A DNA stretch of 7,600 nucleotides from an uncultured Alphaproteobacteria bacterium (lineage in GTDB: Bacteria > Pseudomonadota > Alphaproteobacteria > Rs-D84), in NCBI GenBank assembly GCA_947589625.1, contig CANQCM010000044.1:1-7600 (forward strand). Direction: 5' to 3'. Within the stretch, counting starts at the first letter, position 1, and each line of letters starts with the position of its first letter. Position numbers and translations under genes: made by a program. A model generated the notes under the pieces. The model had not been told where the DNA came from and did not search any database. It saw nothing but the letters and a program-made list of their open reading frames with translations. Shown here piece after piece: positions 1 through 5,146 of this stretch.

Positions 1-60
1 CACAATTCTTACGATTGTTTCTAGCCTCCTGACCACCTGAATTTTTAGGTGGTTTTGTTT
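1..60 (+). ncRNA. 3' end of a structured leader/ncRNA (second copy of the 3437-3654 RNA), cut by the window edge
   Basis: Positions 13-40 align with 3608-3634. About 24 of 28 columns are identical with one 1-nt indel, and the alignment includes an identical GACCACCTGA. In both places a terminator-type hairpin follows, and then the start of a gene for an exported Cys-rich protein. At the other copy this stretch is the 3' strand of a closing helix plus the terminator, so this is probably the tail of a homologous RNA whose body lies upstream of position 1. Only the 3' part can be seen. Homology is inferred from a short alignment and the shared context. Confidence 0.55.
31..60 (+). terminator. 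Rho-independent-type terminator upstream of the Cys-rich gene
   Basis: GACCACCT (31-38) pairs with AGGTGGTT (47-54) around an 8-nt AT-rich loop, followed by TTTTGTTT (53-60). It lies 25 nt before the next start codon. It therefore either ends the upstream RNA or acts as an attenuator in the leader of the following gene. Confidence 0.7.
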
Positions 61-85
61 AACAAAAACAACAGGAGTAAAAACA

Positions 86-895
86 ATGAGAAAATTAATA
101 ACGATATTAAACTTGATTGCCATTATCACTGTTGGCAACACGGCACTGGGTTATGATGCGTGTATAACCCAACAATCAACTATATGTTCCAACTATGAAC
201 AAAGTGGTGGATATCAAGGTAATCTACATAGTATAGGTAATACAAACCATTGTAGTACCTATGATACACTATGTTATCACCCTAACACTAGTGCAAATGA
301 TCCGTTTTATGCTTGGGTTAGTGATTGTAATGAGTGTGTGTATGGTTATGGACTTGTCAAAAAAACTGACGATGATTATGGAAACCTTTTTTGTACCATT
401 GAGTATAAGACATGTGAAAAATGTTCGCAAACTTGTAGTGGTAATAGTGCATCAGACTGGAAAACGTATTCAGATGGATATGTATACCGTAGTGTATGCA
501 AAAACGGTTGTGTAACATATGAATATCGTTGTAACGAAGGATATTCTCCTCTAGATAAAACATTTGATCAACCGTATGGTTGCACCAAAGACTGTGCAGA
601 ACCTTGTACATCAACAACAGAGTGGAAACTTTCTGAAGTAGCATGCATCCAATCTCGCAAAATATGTGAAAATAATTGTGTCGTTAGGACTGAATACAGA
701 TGTAATGATGGCTGTTATGGAACAGCTAGCAGCGACGGCACTTCAGGTTGCACTGCATGCCCAAAAAGTGGCAGAAAGAATGGCCAGTCGGTGGCAGGTT
801 CTAACAAAGCAATAACATCATGCTATCTCAGTGGAGCGTTTTCAGATTCTACAGGTTCTGGCACATATACGAATAATTGTTATTACAAGGAATAG
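86..895 (+). CDS. Exported cysteine-rich protein with an internal duplication, function unknown
   Basis: I do not recognise a named family. The 269-aa product starts with a clear Sec signal peptide (MRK, then a hydrophobic run), with likely cleavage after Ala-Leu-Gly at residue 22. The mature part has about 25 Cys, suggesting disulfide-rich modules outside the cytoplasm. Residues 113-153 and 170-210 form a duplicated unit: C-x3-C, a Trp, then C-x3-C and EYRCN-[ED]-G. The C-terminal part contains C-x2-CP and a Ser/Thr/Gly-rich stretch ending NCYYKE. The ATG start is supported by CAGGAG (72-77) 8 nt upstream. The TAG stop coincides with the first bases of the TTAGTG-type array of repeat element A. 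A structured RNA tail and terminator lie directly upstream. It is probably a surface or periplasmic protein. Adhesion or host interaction is only a guess. Confidence 0.85.
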   Translation: MRKLITILNLIAIITVGNTALGYDACITQQSTICSNYEQSGGYQGNLHSIGNTNHCSTYDTLCYHPNTSANDPFYAWVSDCNECVYGYGLVKKTDDDYGNLFCTIEYKTCEKCSQTCSGNSASDWKTYSDGYVYRSVCKNGCVTYEYRCNEGYSPLDKTFDQPYGCTKDCAEPCTSTTEWKLSEVACIQSRKICENNCVVRTEYRCNDGCYGTASSDGTSGCTACPKSGRKNGQSVAGSNKAITSCYLSGAFSDSTGSGTYTNNCYYKE

Positions 896-958
896 TGGTG
901 AGTGGGTAGTGTTAGTAGTTAGTGGTGATGTTCGCTTCGCTCACTACTTTAATAATGA

Positions 959-989
959 CTGGATTCCACGGTCAAGCCGTGGAATGACA
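959..989. repeat. Palindromic hairpin module, variant CCACGG
   Basis: ATTCCACGG (963-971) pairs perfectly with CCGTGGAAT (977-985) around the loop TCAAG. Flanks CTGG and GACA are shared with the other modules, while the stem sequence differs but still pairs. Confidence 0.8.
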
Positions 990-1052
990 ACTCTTTTTCT
1001 TTTTATTTTAATTCTAGGAACATTGTTCATAGTTTAAGAAATAAAGAAAGTG

Positions 1053-1084
1053 TGTCATCCTGGGGCTTGACCCCAGGACCCAGG
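1053..1084. repeat. Palindromic hairpin module, variant CCTGGGG (plus orientation)
   Basis: CCTGGGG/CCCCAGG stem around the loop CTTGA. The 32-bp unit is identical to those at 3295-3326 and 5049-5080, and is the exact reverse complement of 3158-3189. Confidence 0.85.
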
Positions 1085-1121
1085 TCATAAAAATGTCGTT
1101 CGCGTCAGCGAACACAAATAC

Positions 1122-1148
1122 AAAGGGTGTGCGAATGCACACCCTTTT
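1122..1148. terminator. Bidirectional terminator downstream of ssb
   Basis: AAAGGGTGTGC (1122-1132) and GCACACCCTTT (1137-1147) form a perfect 11-bp stem with loop GAAT. A-rich and T-rich flanks let it work on either strand. It lies 28 nt past the ssb stop codon and also faces transcription coming from the 86-895 gene. It sits inside repeat element A, between the hairpin modules and the outer array. Confidence 0.75.
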
Positions 1149-1175
1149 ACTAACACTAACCACTAACACTCGCCA

Positions 1176-1637
1176 CTAAAACGGTATATCATCACCAATG
1201 TCGGCGACAGAAATTTCTTCGCGTGGGGCGGCGGCTGGGGCAGGGGCCGCGCCATATTCACCACCAGACGCATTGTCCATTGCCTTGGCACCACTTAAAA
1301 TAATCATTTGACCCATAAATGGATTCAACACAACTTCGGTTGTAAATACATCTATGCCTTGTTGGTTTTGCCATTTGCGCGTGCGCAGAGAACCTTCCAA
1401 ATAAAGTTTTGTGCCTTTTTGCAACATACGTTCTGCGACTTCAACCAAGTTTGGATTAAATATCACCACGCGGTGCCATTCGGTTTGTTCTTTTTGTTCG
1501 CCTGTTTGTCTGTCGCGCCAGCGGTCAGATGTTGCCAGTGAAAAACTCACAACTTTTTGTCCGCTTTGCATTGTACGTACTTGTGGGTCTTGCCCAACAT
1601 TACCGACCAAGATAACTTTATTTATGCTGCCTGCCAT
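1176..1637 (-). CDS. ssb: Single-stranded DNA-binding protein SSB
   Basis: This protein binds and protects single-stranded DNA during replication, recombination and repair, and recruits partner proteins through its C-terminal tip. The 153-aa product has the SSB OB-fold pattern from the N-terminus (MAGSINKVILVGNVGQDP, then SLATS and the TEWHRVV block at about residues 52-58). A short Gly/Ala/Pro-rich linker follows (about 124-137), then the hallmark acidic tail ending DDIPF. The length is within the usual bacterial SSB range, with a compact linker. The start is supported by AAGGA (plus-strand 1645-1649) 7 nt upstream. The TAG stop directly abuts the TTAGTG-type array of repeat element A. It is transcribed divergently from rho and ends in the 1122-1148 hairpin. 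Confidence 0.97.
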   Translation of the reverse strand: MAGSINKVILVGNVGQDPQVRTMQSGQKVVSFSLATSDRWRDRQTGEQKEQTEWHRVVIFNPNLVEVAERMLQKGTKLYLEGSLRTRKWQNQQGIDVFTTEVVLNPFMGQMIILSGAKAMDNASGGEYGAAPAPAAAPREEISVADIGDDIPF

Positions 1638-1683
1638 GTCTTTTTCCTTTGGTTAATATATACTATTATTTGACCAGTAAAAC

Positions 1684-1689
1684 ATTATA
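1684..1689 (-). promoter_or_regulatory. Possible -10 box for ssb
   Basis: A perfect TATAAT on the minus strand about 47 nt before the ssb start codon. The -35 position at standard spacing (AGACTT) matches the consensus poorly. This is a suggestion only. Confidence 0.35.
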
Positions 1690-1739
1690 AATGCAAGAAA
1701 AAATGTAAGTCTGGACAATAACTAGTTTTTGTTAATTGC

Positions 1740-1768
1740 TTGACTTCGGGCTTAAAATATGTCATAAT
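1740..1768 (+). promoter_or_regulatory. Sigma-70-type promoter for rho
   Basis: TTGACT (1740-1745) and CATAAT (1763-1768) are separated by exactly 17 bp, close to the housekeeping consensus. Transcription should begin near 1775, giving a leader of about 50 nt before rho. Confidence 0.75.
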
Positions 1769-1784
1769 AAAGATATCTTAATCA

Positions 1785-1805
1785 GGCGCACAGTTCTGTG
1801 TTGCC
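1785..1805 (+). promoter_or_regulatory. Small hairpin in the rho leader
   Basis: GGC-G-CACA (1785-1791) can pair with TGTG-TT-GCC (1796-1805) around the loop GTTC. It lies between the predicted transcript start and the rho Shine-Dalgarno. Rho is known to control its own leader in E. coli, but no U-tract follows here, so a regulatory role is only a possibility. Confidence 0.35.
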
Positions 1806-1826
1806 CAATTTCCAAAAGGATTATTT

Positions 1827-3095
1827 ATGCATGTGAACGAGTTAAAGGCGAAAACGCCCCAGCAAATGCTGAAAATGGCGGAAGATATGGGAATTGAAAA
1901 TCCTGCCCAATTAGATGTCAAACAATTGCGTTTTGCGGTTATGAGTGTTTATGCCGCGGACAAAAAAATCACACTGATTGGCGATGGCGTTCTGGAACGT
2001 ATGCCCGATGGGTTTGGTTTCTTGCGCGCCCCAGAAAGTAATTATTTGGCAGGGCCTGACGATTTATATGTGTCGCCTGCATTGATTAAAAAATATGGAT
2101 TAAAGACAGGCGATTATATAGAAGGTCGTATCCAAGCACCACAAAACGAATCGGAACGGTATTTCGCACTGGAAACAATTGAACGCGTGAACGGCGGAAA
2201 TCCAGATAACCTGCGTCATCGTGTGTCTTTTGACGATATGACACCATTATACCCAGACGAAATGTTGCGTATGGAAGTTGTTGACGATAAAGACAAAGGG
2301 CGCAGTTTGTCGGCGCGTGTGATTGATTTGATTTCGCCAACTGGCAAGGGTCAACGTTCGCTGATTGTTGCGCCGCCGCGTACTGGTAAAACAGTTATGT
2401 TACAGAACATCGCGCATTCAATCGCAACTAATTACCCAGATGTAAAATTGATTGTGTTGCTGATTGACGAACGTCCCGAAGAAGTTACTGATATGCAACG
2501 CAGTGTCAAAGGCGAGGTCATTTCGTCTACATTTGATGAACCTGCGGCGCGTCATATTCAGGTCGCGGAAATGGTTATTGAAAAGGCGAAACGTCTGGTA
2601 GAGGCTGGTCAAGATGTTGTCATTTTACTTGATTCTATTACCAGATTGGGTCGCGCATATAATACATGTGTCCCGTCCAGTGGCAAGGTTTTAACTGGTG
2701 GTGTTGATGCATATGCTTTACAGCGTCCAAAAAGATTCTTTGGCGCTGCGCGTAATATTGAAGGCGGCGGCAGTTTAACCATCATCGCAACAGCACTGGT
2801 GGAAACGGGTTCTAAAATGGACGAAGTTATTTTTGAAGAATTCAAAGGTACTGGCAACAGCGAAATTATTCTTGACCGCAAATTATCTGATAAACGTGTG
2901 TATCCTGCAATTGACATCACGAAATCTGGAACGCGTAAAGAAGATTTGTTGGTGGGCAAGGATACATTGGCAAAAATGTATGTGTTGCGCCGTATTATCA
3001 ACCCAATGGGTACACTGGAGGCAATGGAATTCTTGCTGGATAAATTGCGCCTGACCAAGACCAACGAAGATTTCTTTGCATCAATGAATAACTAG
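1827..3095 (+). CDS. rho: Transcription termination factor Rho
   Basis: A hexameric RNA-dependent ATPase and helicase that ends transcription of untranslated RNA. The 422-aa length fits the family (E. coli about 419). In order: an N-terminal helical region, an RNA-binding cold-shock fold with the RNP1 motif DGFGFLR (61-67), Walker A PPRTGKT (183-189), Walker B VVILLDS (264-270), the secondary RNA-binding Q-loop region LTGGVDAYALQRPKRFFGAA (289-308), and the R-loop GTGNSEI (341-347). All expected functional motifs are intact. The start is supported by AAAGGA (1815-1820), 6 nt upstream of ATG. The gene is monocistronic from the 1740-1768 promoter. Its TAG stop overlaps the first bases of repeat element B, and no typical U-tract terminator follows directly. 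Confidence 0.98.
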   Translation: MHVNELKAKTPQQMLKMAEDMGIENPAQLDVKQLRFAVMSVYAADKKITLIGDGVLERMPDGFGFLRAPESNYLAGPDDLYVSPALIKKYGLKTGDYIEGRIQAPQNESERYFALETIERVNGGNPDNLRHRVSFDDMTPLYPDEMLRMEVVDDKDKGRSLSARVIDLISPTGKGQRSLIVAPPRTGKTVMLQNIAHSIATNYPDVKLIVLLIDERPEEVTDMQRSVKGEVISSTFDEPAARHIQVAEMVIEKAKRLVEAGQDVVILLDSITRLGRAYNTCVPSSGKVLTGGVDAYALQRPKRFFGAARNIEGGGSLTIIATALVETGSKMDEVIFEEFKGTGNSEIILDRKLSDKRVYPAIDITKSGTRKEDLLVGKDTLAKMYVLRRIINPMGTLEAMEFLLDKLRLTKTNEDFFASMNN

Positions 3096-3157
3096 TGGGT
3101 AGTTGGTAGTGTTAGTGATTAGTAGATGTGTCGCGCGTTGCGCGACGAGTCAATAGA

Positions 3158-3189
3158 CCTGGGTCCTGGGGTCAAGCCCCAGGATGACA
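3158..3189. repeat. Palindromic hairpin module, variant CCTGGGG (minus orientation)
   Basis: Exact reverse complement of the 32-bp units at 1053-1084, 3295-3326 and 5049-5080. The stem is CCTGGGG/CCCCAGG with loop TCAAG. Confidence 0.85.
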
Positions 3190-3294
3190 CAGGGGAGTGT
3201 TTAAGTTTTCAATGTACGAACATTGTTCTTTATTTGTGCCCTTTATTCAGACACGAAAAAAGTTCCTAGAATTGAAAAATTAAGAAAGAGAGGT

Positions 3295-3326
3295 TGTCAT
3301 CCTGGGGCTTGACCCCAGGACCCAGG
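3295..3326. repeat. Palindromic hairpin module, variant CCTGGGG (plus orientation)
   Basis: The 32-bp unit is identical to 1053-1084 and 5049-5080. It forms the right-hand module of copy B. Confidence 0.85.
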
Positions 3327-3424
3327 TAATAAAAATGTTGTGAGCGCAGCGAACACCACCACTAATCACTAACACTAATCACTAACCACTAACTTTTTGT
3401 CTTTTATTTATGACGGTTTTTATT

Positions 3425-3430
3425 TATAAT
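3425..3430 (+). promoter_or_regulatory. Putative -10 box for the structured RNA and Cys-rich operon
   Basis: A perfect TATAAT 8 nt before the first helix of the structured RNA. The -35 position at 17-bp spacing (TTTTAT, 3402-3407) is weak. Transcription would begin at about 3437, just at the 5' edge of the first hairpin, which supports the assignment. Confidence 0.5.
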
Positions 3431-3436
3431 GCCTAT

Positions 3437-3654
3437 TGAATCCAACATATTGGGTTCGGGACTTAGAAAATCCCATAGATAGCAGTGCACATATGTGCGC
3501 TTGAAAATTGTCGCGCGACACTGCGTTGTGTCGTGCATTCCCGACACATTGGTCGGGTTGCGTCAGGTATAAGGTTTGTCCGAAATCCGACGGGTCATTC
3601 TATCTATGATTTTTCTAACTTCCCGACCACCTGATTTTCACGGTGGTTTTTGTT
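3437..3654 (+). ncRNA. Multi-helix structured RNA with own promoter-like box and terminator, unknown class
   Basis: This intergenic stretch folds by eye into a compact multi-branch RNA. P0 is GAATCCAA (3438-3445) with TTGGGTTC (3450-3457), one G-U pair. The closing helix P1 is CATAGATAG (3474-3482) with CTATCTATG (3600-3608), extended by GAAAAT (3466-3471) with ATTTTTC (3609-3615). Inside P1 are four hairpins: P2 3487-3498; P3 GCGCGACAC (3513-3521) with GTGTCGTGC (3528-3536); P4 CCCGAC (3540-3545) with GTCGGG (3552-3557); P5 CGTCAGG (3561-3567) with CCGACG (3587-3592), one bulge. A terminator ends it. I see no hallmarks of tmRNA, RNase P, SRP or 6S RNA. It could be a free small RNA or a cis-acting leader of the two genes downstream. 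A partial second copy lies at 1-60. Confidence 0.6.
3625..3654 (+). terminator. Rho-independent-type terminator/attenuator before the Cys-rich gene pair
   Basis: GACCACC (3625-3631) pairs with GGTGGTT (3642-3648), with TG/CA pairs continuing above a bulged C, followed by TTTTTGTT (3647-3654). It lies 34 nt before the GTG start at 3689. Its 5' arm GACCACCTGA is identical to that of the 31-60 terminator. Confidence 0.7.
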
Positions 3655-3688
3655 ATTCGTTGCGATTCGTTCACAGGGAGTAAATGGG

Positions 3689-4117
3689 GTGGTCTGGCGC
3701 ATACTTATTTTTTCTATGCTTGTCGTTGTGTATTCGACATGGGCGTCAGAATTGTGTCTGAGATTAAATCCGCACACTGTTTGCACCACATCAGAAGAAG
3801 GCTATAACACCGCCGATGTAAATGTTGATTGCGACGGGGTCAGTGTACATGTCGTGGGGCATTGTTCAAATAATGCTGGCGCTGATGGAACAGTAATAGA
3901 CAATCTGACTTTGGCAGAAAACAGCGCAGATAATATTCAGTGTTGGTGCCTGATAACCACACCTGCGGCATCGATGTGGGCATGGCGATATCAATATGCA
4001 AAAACAGGCTATACATGTGCAAAAAATTGCACGCGCGGCTGCAGAAATGGATTTATCTTTGATAACGCAGAAGATATTGCCTTTCGCGAAGGACTATTCA
4101 AAACACTGGCTAAATAA
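3689..4117 (+). CDS. Small exported Cys-rich protein, single copy of the CWC domain
   Basis: No named family recognised. I choose the GTG at 3689 because AGGGAG (3675-3680) is 8 nt upstream, the same layout as the gene at 86. It also yields a good signal peptide (MVWR, a hydrophobic run, cleavage near Trp-Ala-Ser, residue 20). The product is 142 aa with mature Cys at 23, 32, 48, 59, 85, 87, 110, 114 and 118. The motif ADNIQCWC (80-87), a Pro and Trp following, and C-x3-C-x3-C (110-118) recur with almost the same spacing in the C-terminal half of the next protein. TAA is followed immediately by the ATG of that gene, so the pair is probably one operon. Longer reading from TTG 3650 would run into the terminator. 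ATG 3684 is in another frame and stops after 25 codons. Confidence 0.8.
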   Translation: MVWRILIFSMLVVVYSTWASELCLRLNPHTVCTTSEEGYNTADVNVDCDGVSVHVVGHCSNNAGADGTVIDNLTLAENSADNIQCWCLITTPAASMWAWRYQYAKTGYTCAKNCTRGCRNGFIFDNAEDIAFREGLFKTLAK

Positions 4118-4855
4118 ATGAAATGTAAAACAGTGATTTTGATAATATTTGCATACGCATCAAATGCGTATGCTGCGTGTCCGTCAGGCTATTATGGAAT
4201 AGAGGCAAATTCTGCAACTGTTTTATCTATGGAATGCCTAGATGGTTATGTTGATATGGGCGAAATAGATACTTGCACCGGTGTTCGTGATAAATGTTGG
4301 GGCGAATATAAATGCGATGCTGGGGTTTCGCGAATAAGAACCAGTTCTGACGTTGATACGCCTTTATACGGCATCAAGGTTTCATCGCCTGCATTACATG
4401 TTCAGGTTGGCGATAAAATATGCTATGGCAATTTAGCATCTGGTACGGCAAGCCCTGCGATAAACATGAATGTTGATGGAAAATTGTACCATGTGGCAAC
4501 TATTCATGAATGTATTTCATGGGGTGTTTCGTGCAGTGCGTCTGGATACGGCGAATATACAACAAATTTTTCAGGAAAATGTCAATCTGCGACAGTTCGC
4601 GGCATTTCAATATGTGGCAGTGGCACAGGCACGCAATACGCAACAACAACGCGCAATTTGGCAATATCCAGCGAAACAGCGGACAATAAAAATTGTTGGT
4701 GCCGAATATTTGCGCCTGCAACATCGCCATGGATTTTTGTGAAAAATATATCGTCTGCAAATGAATGCAGCCGAACTTGTGCCGCAGAATGTGCCAATGC
4801 ATTATCTGCCAGCGCAACCTTTCGTGCAACCGCCGGCAATAATTTTATAAAATAG
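4118..4855 (+). CDS. Exported Cys-rich protein with C-terminal CWC domain
   Basis: No named family recognised. The 245-aa product has a signal peptide (MKCK, a hydrophobic run, cleavage after Ala-Tyr-Ala, residue 19) and a mature N-terminus ACPSGYYG. An N-terminal region (Cys 21, 40, 53, 60, 66, 102) precedes a C-terminal domain with Cys 132, 139, 155, 166, 193, 195, 217, 221, 225. This domain carries ADNKNCWC (188-195) and C-x3-C-x3-C (217-225). It parallels the upstream neighbour over that neighbour's full mature length. The start codon directly abuts the TAA of the preceding gene and no Shine-Dalgarno is visible, so translation is probably coupled. The TAG stop is the first trinucleotide of the repeat C array. 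Location is probably periplasm or cell surface; role unknown. Confidence 0.85.
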   Translation: MKCKTVILIIFAYASNAYAACPSGYYGIEANSATVLSMECLDGYVDMGEIDTCTGVRDKCWGEYKCDAGVSRIRTSSDVDTPLYGIKVSSPALHVQVGDKICYGNLASGTASPAINMNVDGKLYHVATIHECISWGVSCSASGYGEYTTNFSGKCQSATVRGISICGSGTGTQYATTTRNLAISSETADNKNCWCRIFAPATSPWIFVKNISSANECSRTCAAECANALSASATFRATAGNNFIK

Positions 4856-4917
4856 TGGTTAGTGGTTAGTGATTAGTGTTAGTGGTGGTGTTCGCTGCGC
4901 TCACGGCATTAGATAAA

Positions 4918-4949
4918 CTGGATTCTCGGGTCAAGCCCGAGAATGACAC
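4918..4949. repeat. Palindromic hairpin module, variant CTCGGG
   Basis: ATTCTCGGG and CCCGAGAAT form a perfect 9-bp stem around TCAAG, flanked by CTGG and GACAC. Loop and flanks match the other modules, while the stem sequence is different but still complementary. Confidence 0.8.
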
Positions 4950-5048
4950 AGTTCTTTATTTCTTAAAATGTGAACATTGTTTCTTGTTTGTGTTATTTAT
5001 TCAGACATGAACAATGTTCCTAGAATTGAAAAATTAAGAAAGAGAGGT

Positions 5049-5080
5049 TGTCATCCTGGGGCTTGACCCCAGGACCCAGG
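5049..5080. repeat. Palindromic hairpin module, variant CCTGGGG (plus orientation)
   Basis: The 32-bp unit is identical to 1053-1084 and 3295-3326. It forms the right-hand module of copy C. Confidence 0.85.
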
Positions 5081-5146
5081 TAAATAAAGTAGTGAGCGCA
5101 GCGAACACCACCACTAACCAATCACTAACAACTAAAAGGTATCAAT

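Larger units (their letters stand above)
893..1178. repeat. Composite nested-palindrome intergenic repeat, copy A (inverted relative to B and C, shortened)
   Basis: This fills the whole space between two convergent genes. Order: a degenerate TTAGTG/TAGTGG array from 893, a GTTCGCTTCGCTCAC module (930-944), hairpin module 959-989, an AT-rich core, hairpin module 1053-1084, a GTTCGC-loop-GCGAAC hairpin (1098-1113), a bidirectional terminator (1122-1148), and a reversed array (1149-1178). The core is in opposite orientation to copies B and C: 991-1021 matches the reverse complement of 5016-5046 with a few mismatches, and 1033-1048 is the exact reverse complement of 4952-4967. The central loop is shorter than in B and C. 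No coding capacity is credible here. Confidence 0.8.
3093..3393. repeat. Composite nested-palindrome intergenic repeat, copy B
   Basis: This covers the space from the rho stop codon to a promoter-like region. Order: a TTAGTG-type array (3093-3123), a GTCGCGC-GTT-GCGCGAC hairpin (3130-3146), hairpin module 3158-3189, an AT-rich core, hairpin module 3295-3326, a module starting GTGAGCGCAGCGAAC (3340), and a reversed array to 3393. A 68-bp stretch (3262-3329) is identical to 5016-5083 in copy C. The 26-bp right arm (3340-3365) is identical to 5092-5117. The left GTTCGC-type module of copy C is replaced here by the GTCGCGC hairpin, so modules appear exchangeable. No gene is seen. Confidence 0.85.
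4853..5133. repeat. Composite nested-palindrome intergenic repeat, copy C (most regular copy)
   Basis: The element runs from the stop codon of the upstream gene to the Shine-Dalgarno of the next gene. Its arms 4879-4904 and 5092-5117 are perfect 26-bp reverse complements. Outside them TTAGTG-type arrays continue the inverted symmetry with a 2-nt gap. Inside are hairpin modules 4918-4949 and 5049-5080. At the centre, GAACATTGTT (4972-4981) pairs with AACAATGTTC (5010-5019). The whole unit could therefore form one long, branched hairpin. It encodes no credible protein. It resembles a miniature non-autonomous repeat, but no transposase or target-site duplication is visible. Confidence 0.88.

Noticed and set aside
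831..1037. 68-aa ORF running out of the Cys-rich gene into repeat element A
   Set aside because: It overlaps the real gene in another frame, and its second half is just a translation of the hairpin module and AT-rich core.
3354..3393. Array of short CACTAA-type repeats as a CRISPR
   Set aside because: Units are 6-7 bp and degenerate with no spacers. They are the outer arm of the composite repeat.
3437..3654. Structured RNA as tmRNA, RNase P RNA, SRP RNA or 6S RNA
   Set aside because: No tRNA-like end or tag frame, no RNase P conserved core, no SRP tetraloop helix. 6S is a single long bulged hairpin, whereas this is multi-branched. A partial second copy also argues against a single-copy housekeeping RNA.
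3437..3654. Retron msr-msd region
   Set aside because: The closing inverted strands are suggestive, but no reverse transcriptase follows; the downstream genes encode exported Cys-rich proteins.
3650..3688. TTG start extending the 142-aa Cys-rich protein upstream
   Set aside because: The TTG lies inside the terminator T-tract, has no ribosome-binding site, and would put 13 residues before an otherwise good signal peptide.
3684..3761. ATG at 3684, nearest ATG to the Shine-Dalgarno
   Set aside because: It is in a different frame and stops after 25 codons; spacing to AGGGAG is only 3 nt. GTG 3689 has the normal 8 nt.
3604..3789. Minus-strand 61-aa ORF over the RNA 3' end
   Set aside because: It is antisense to the terminator and signal-peptide region and has no ribosome-binding site or protein features.
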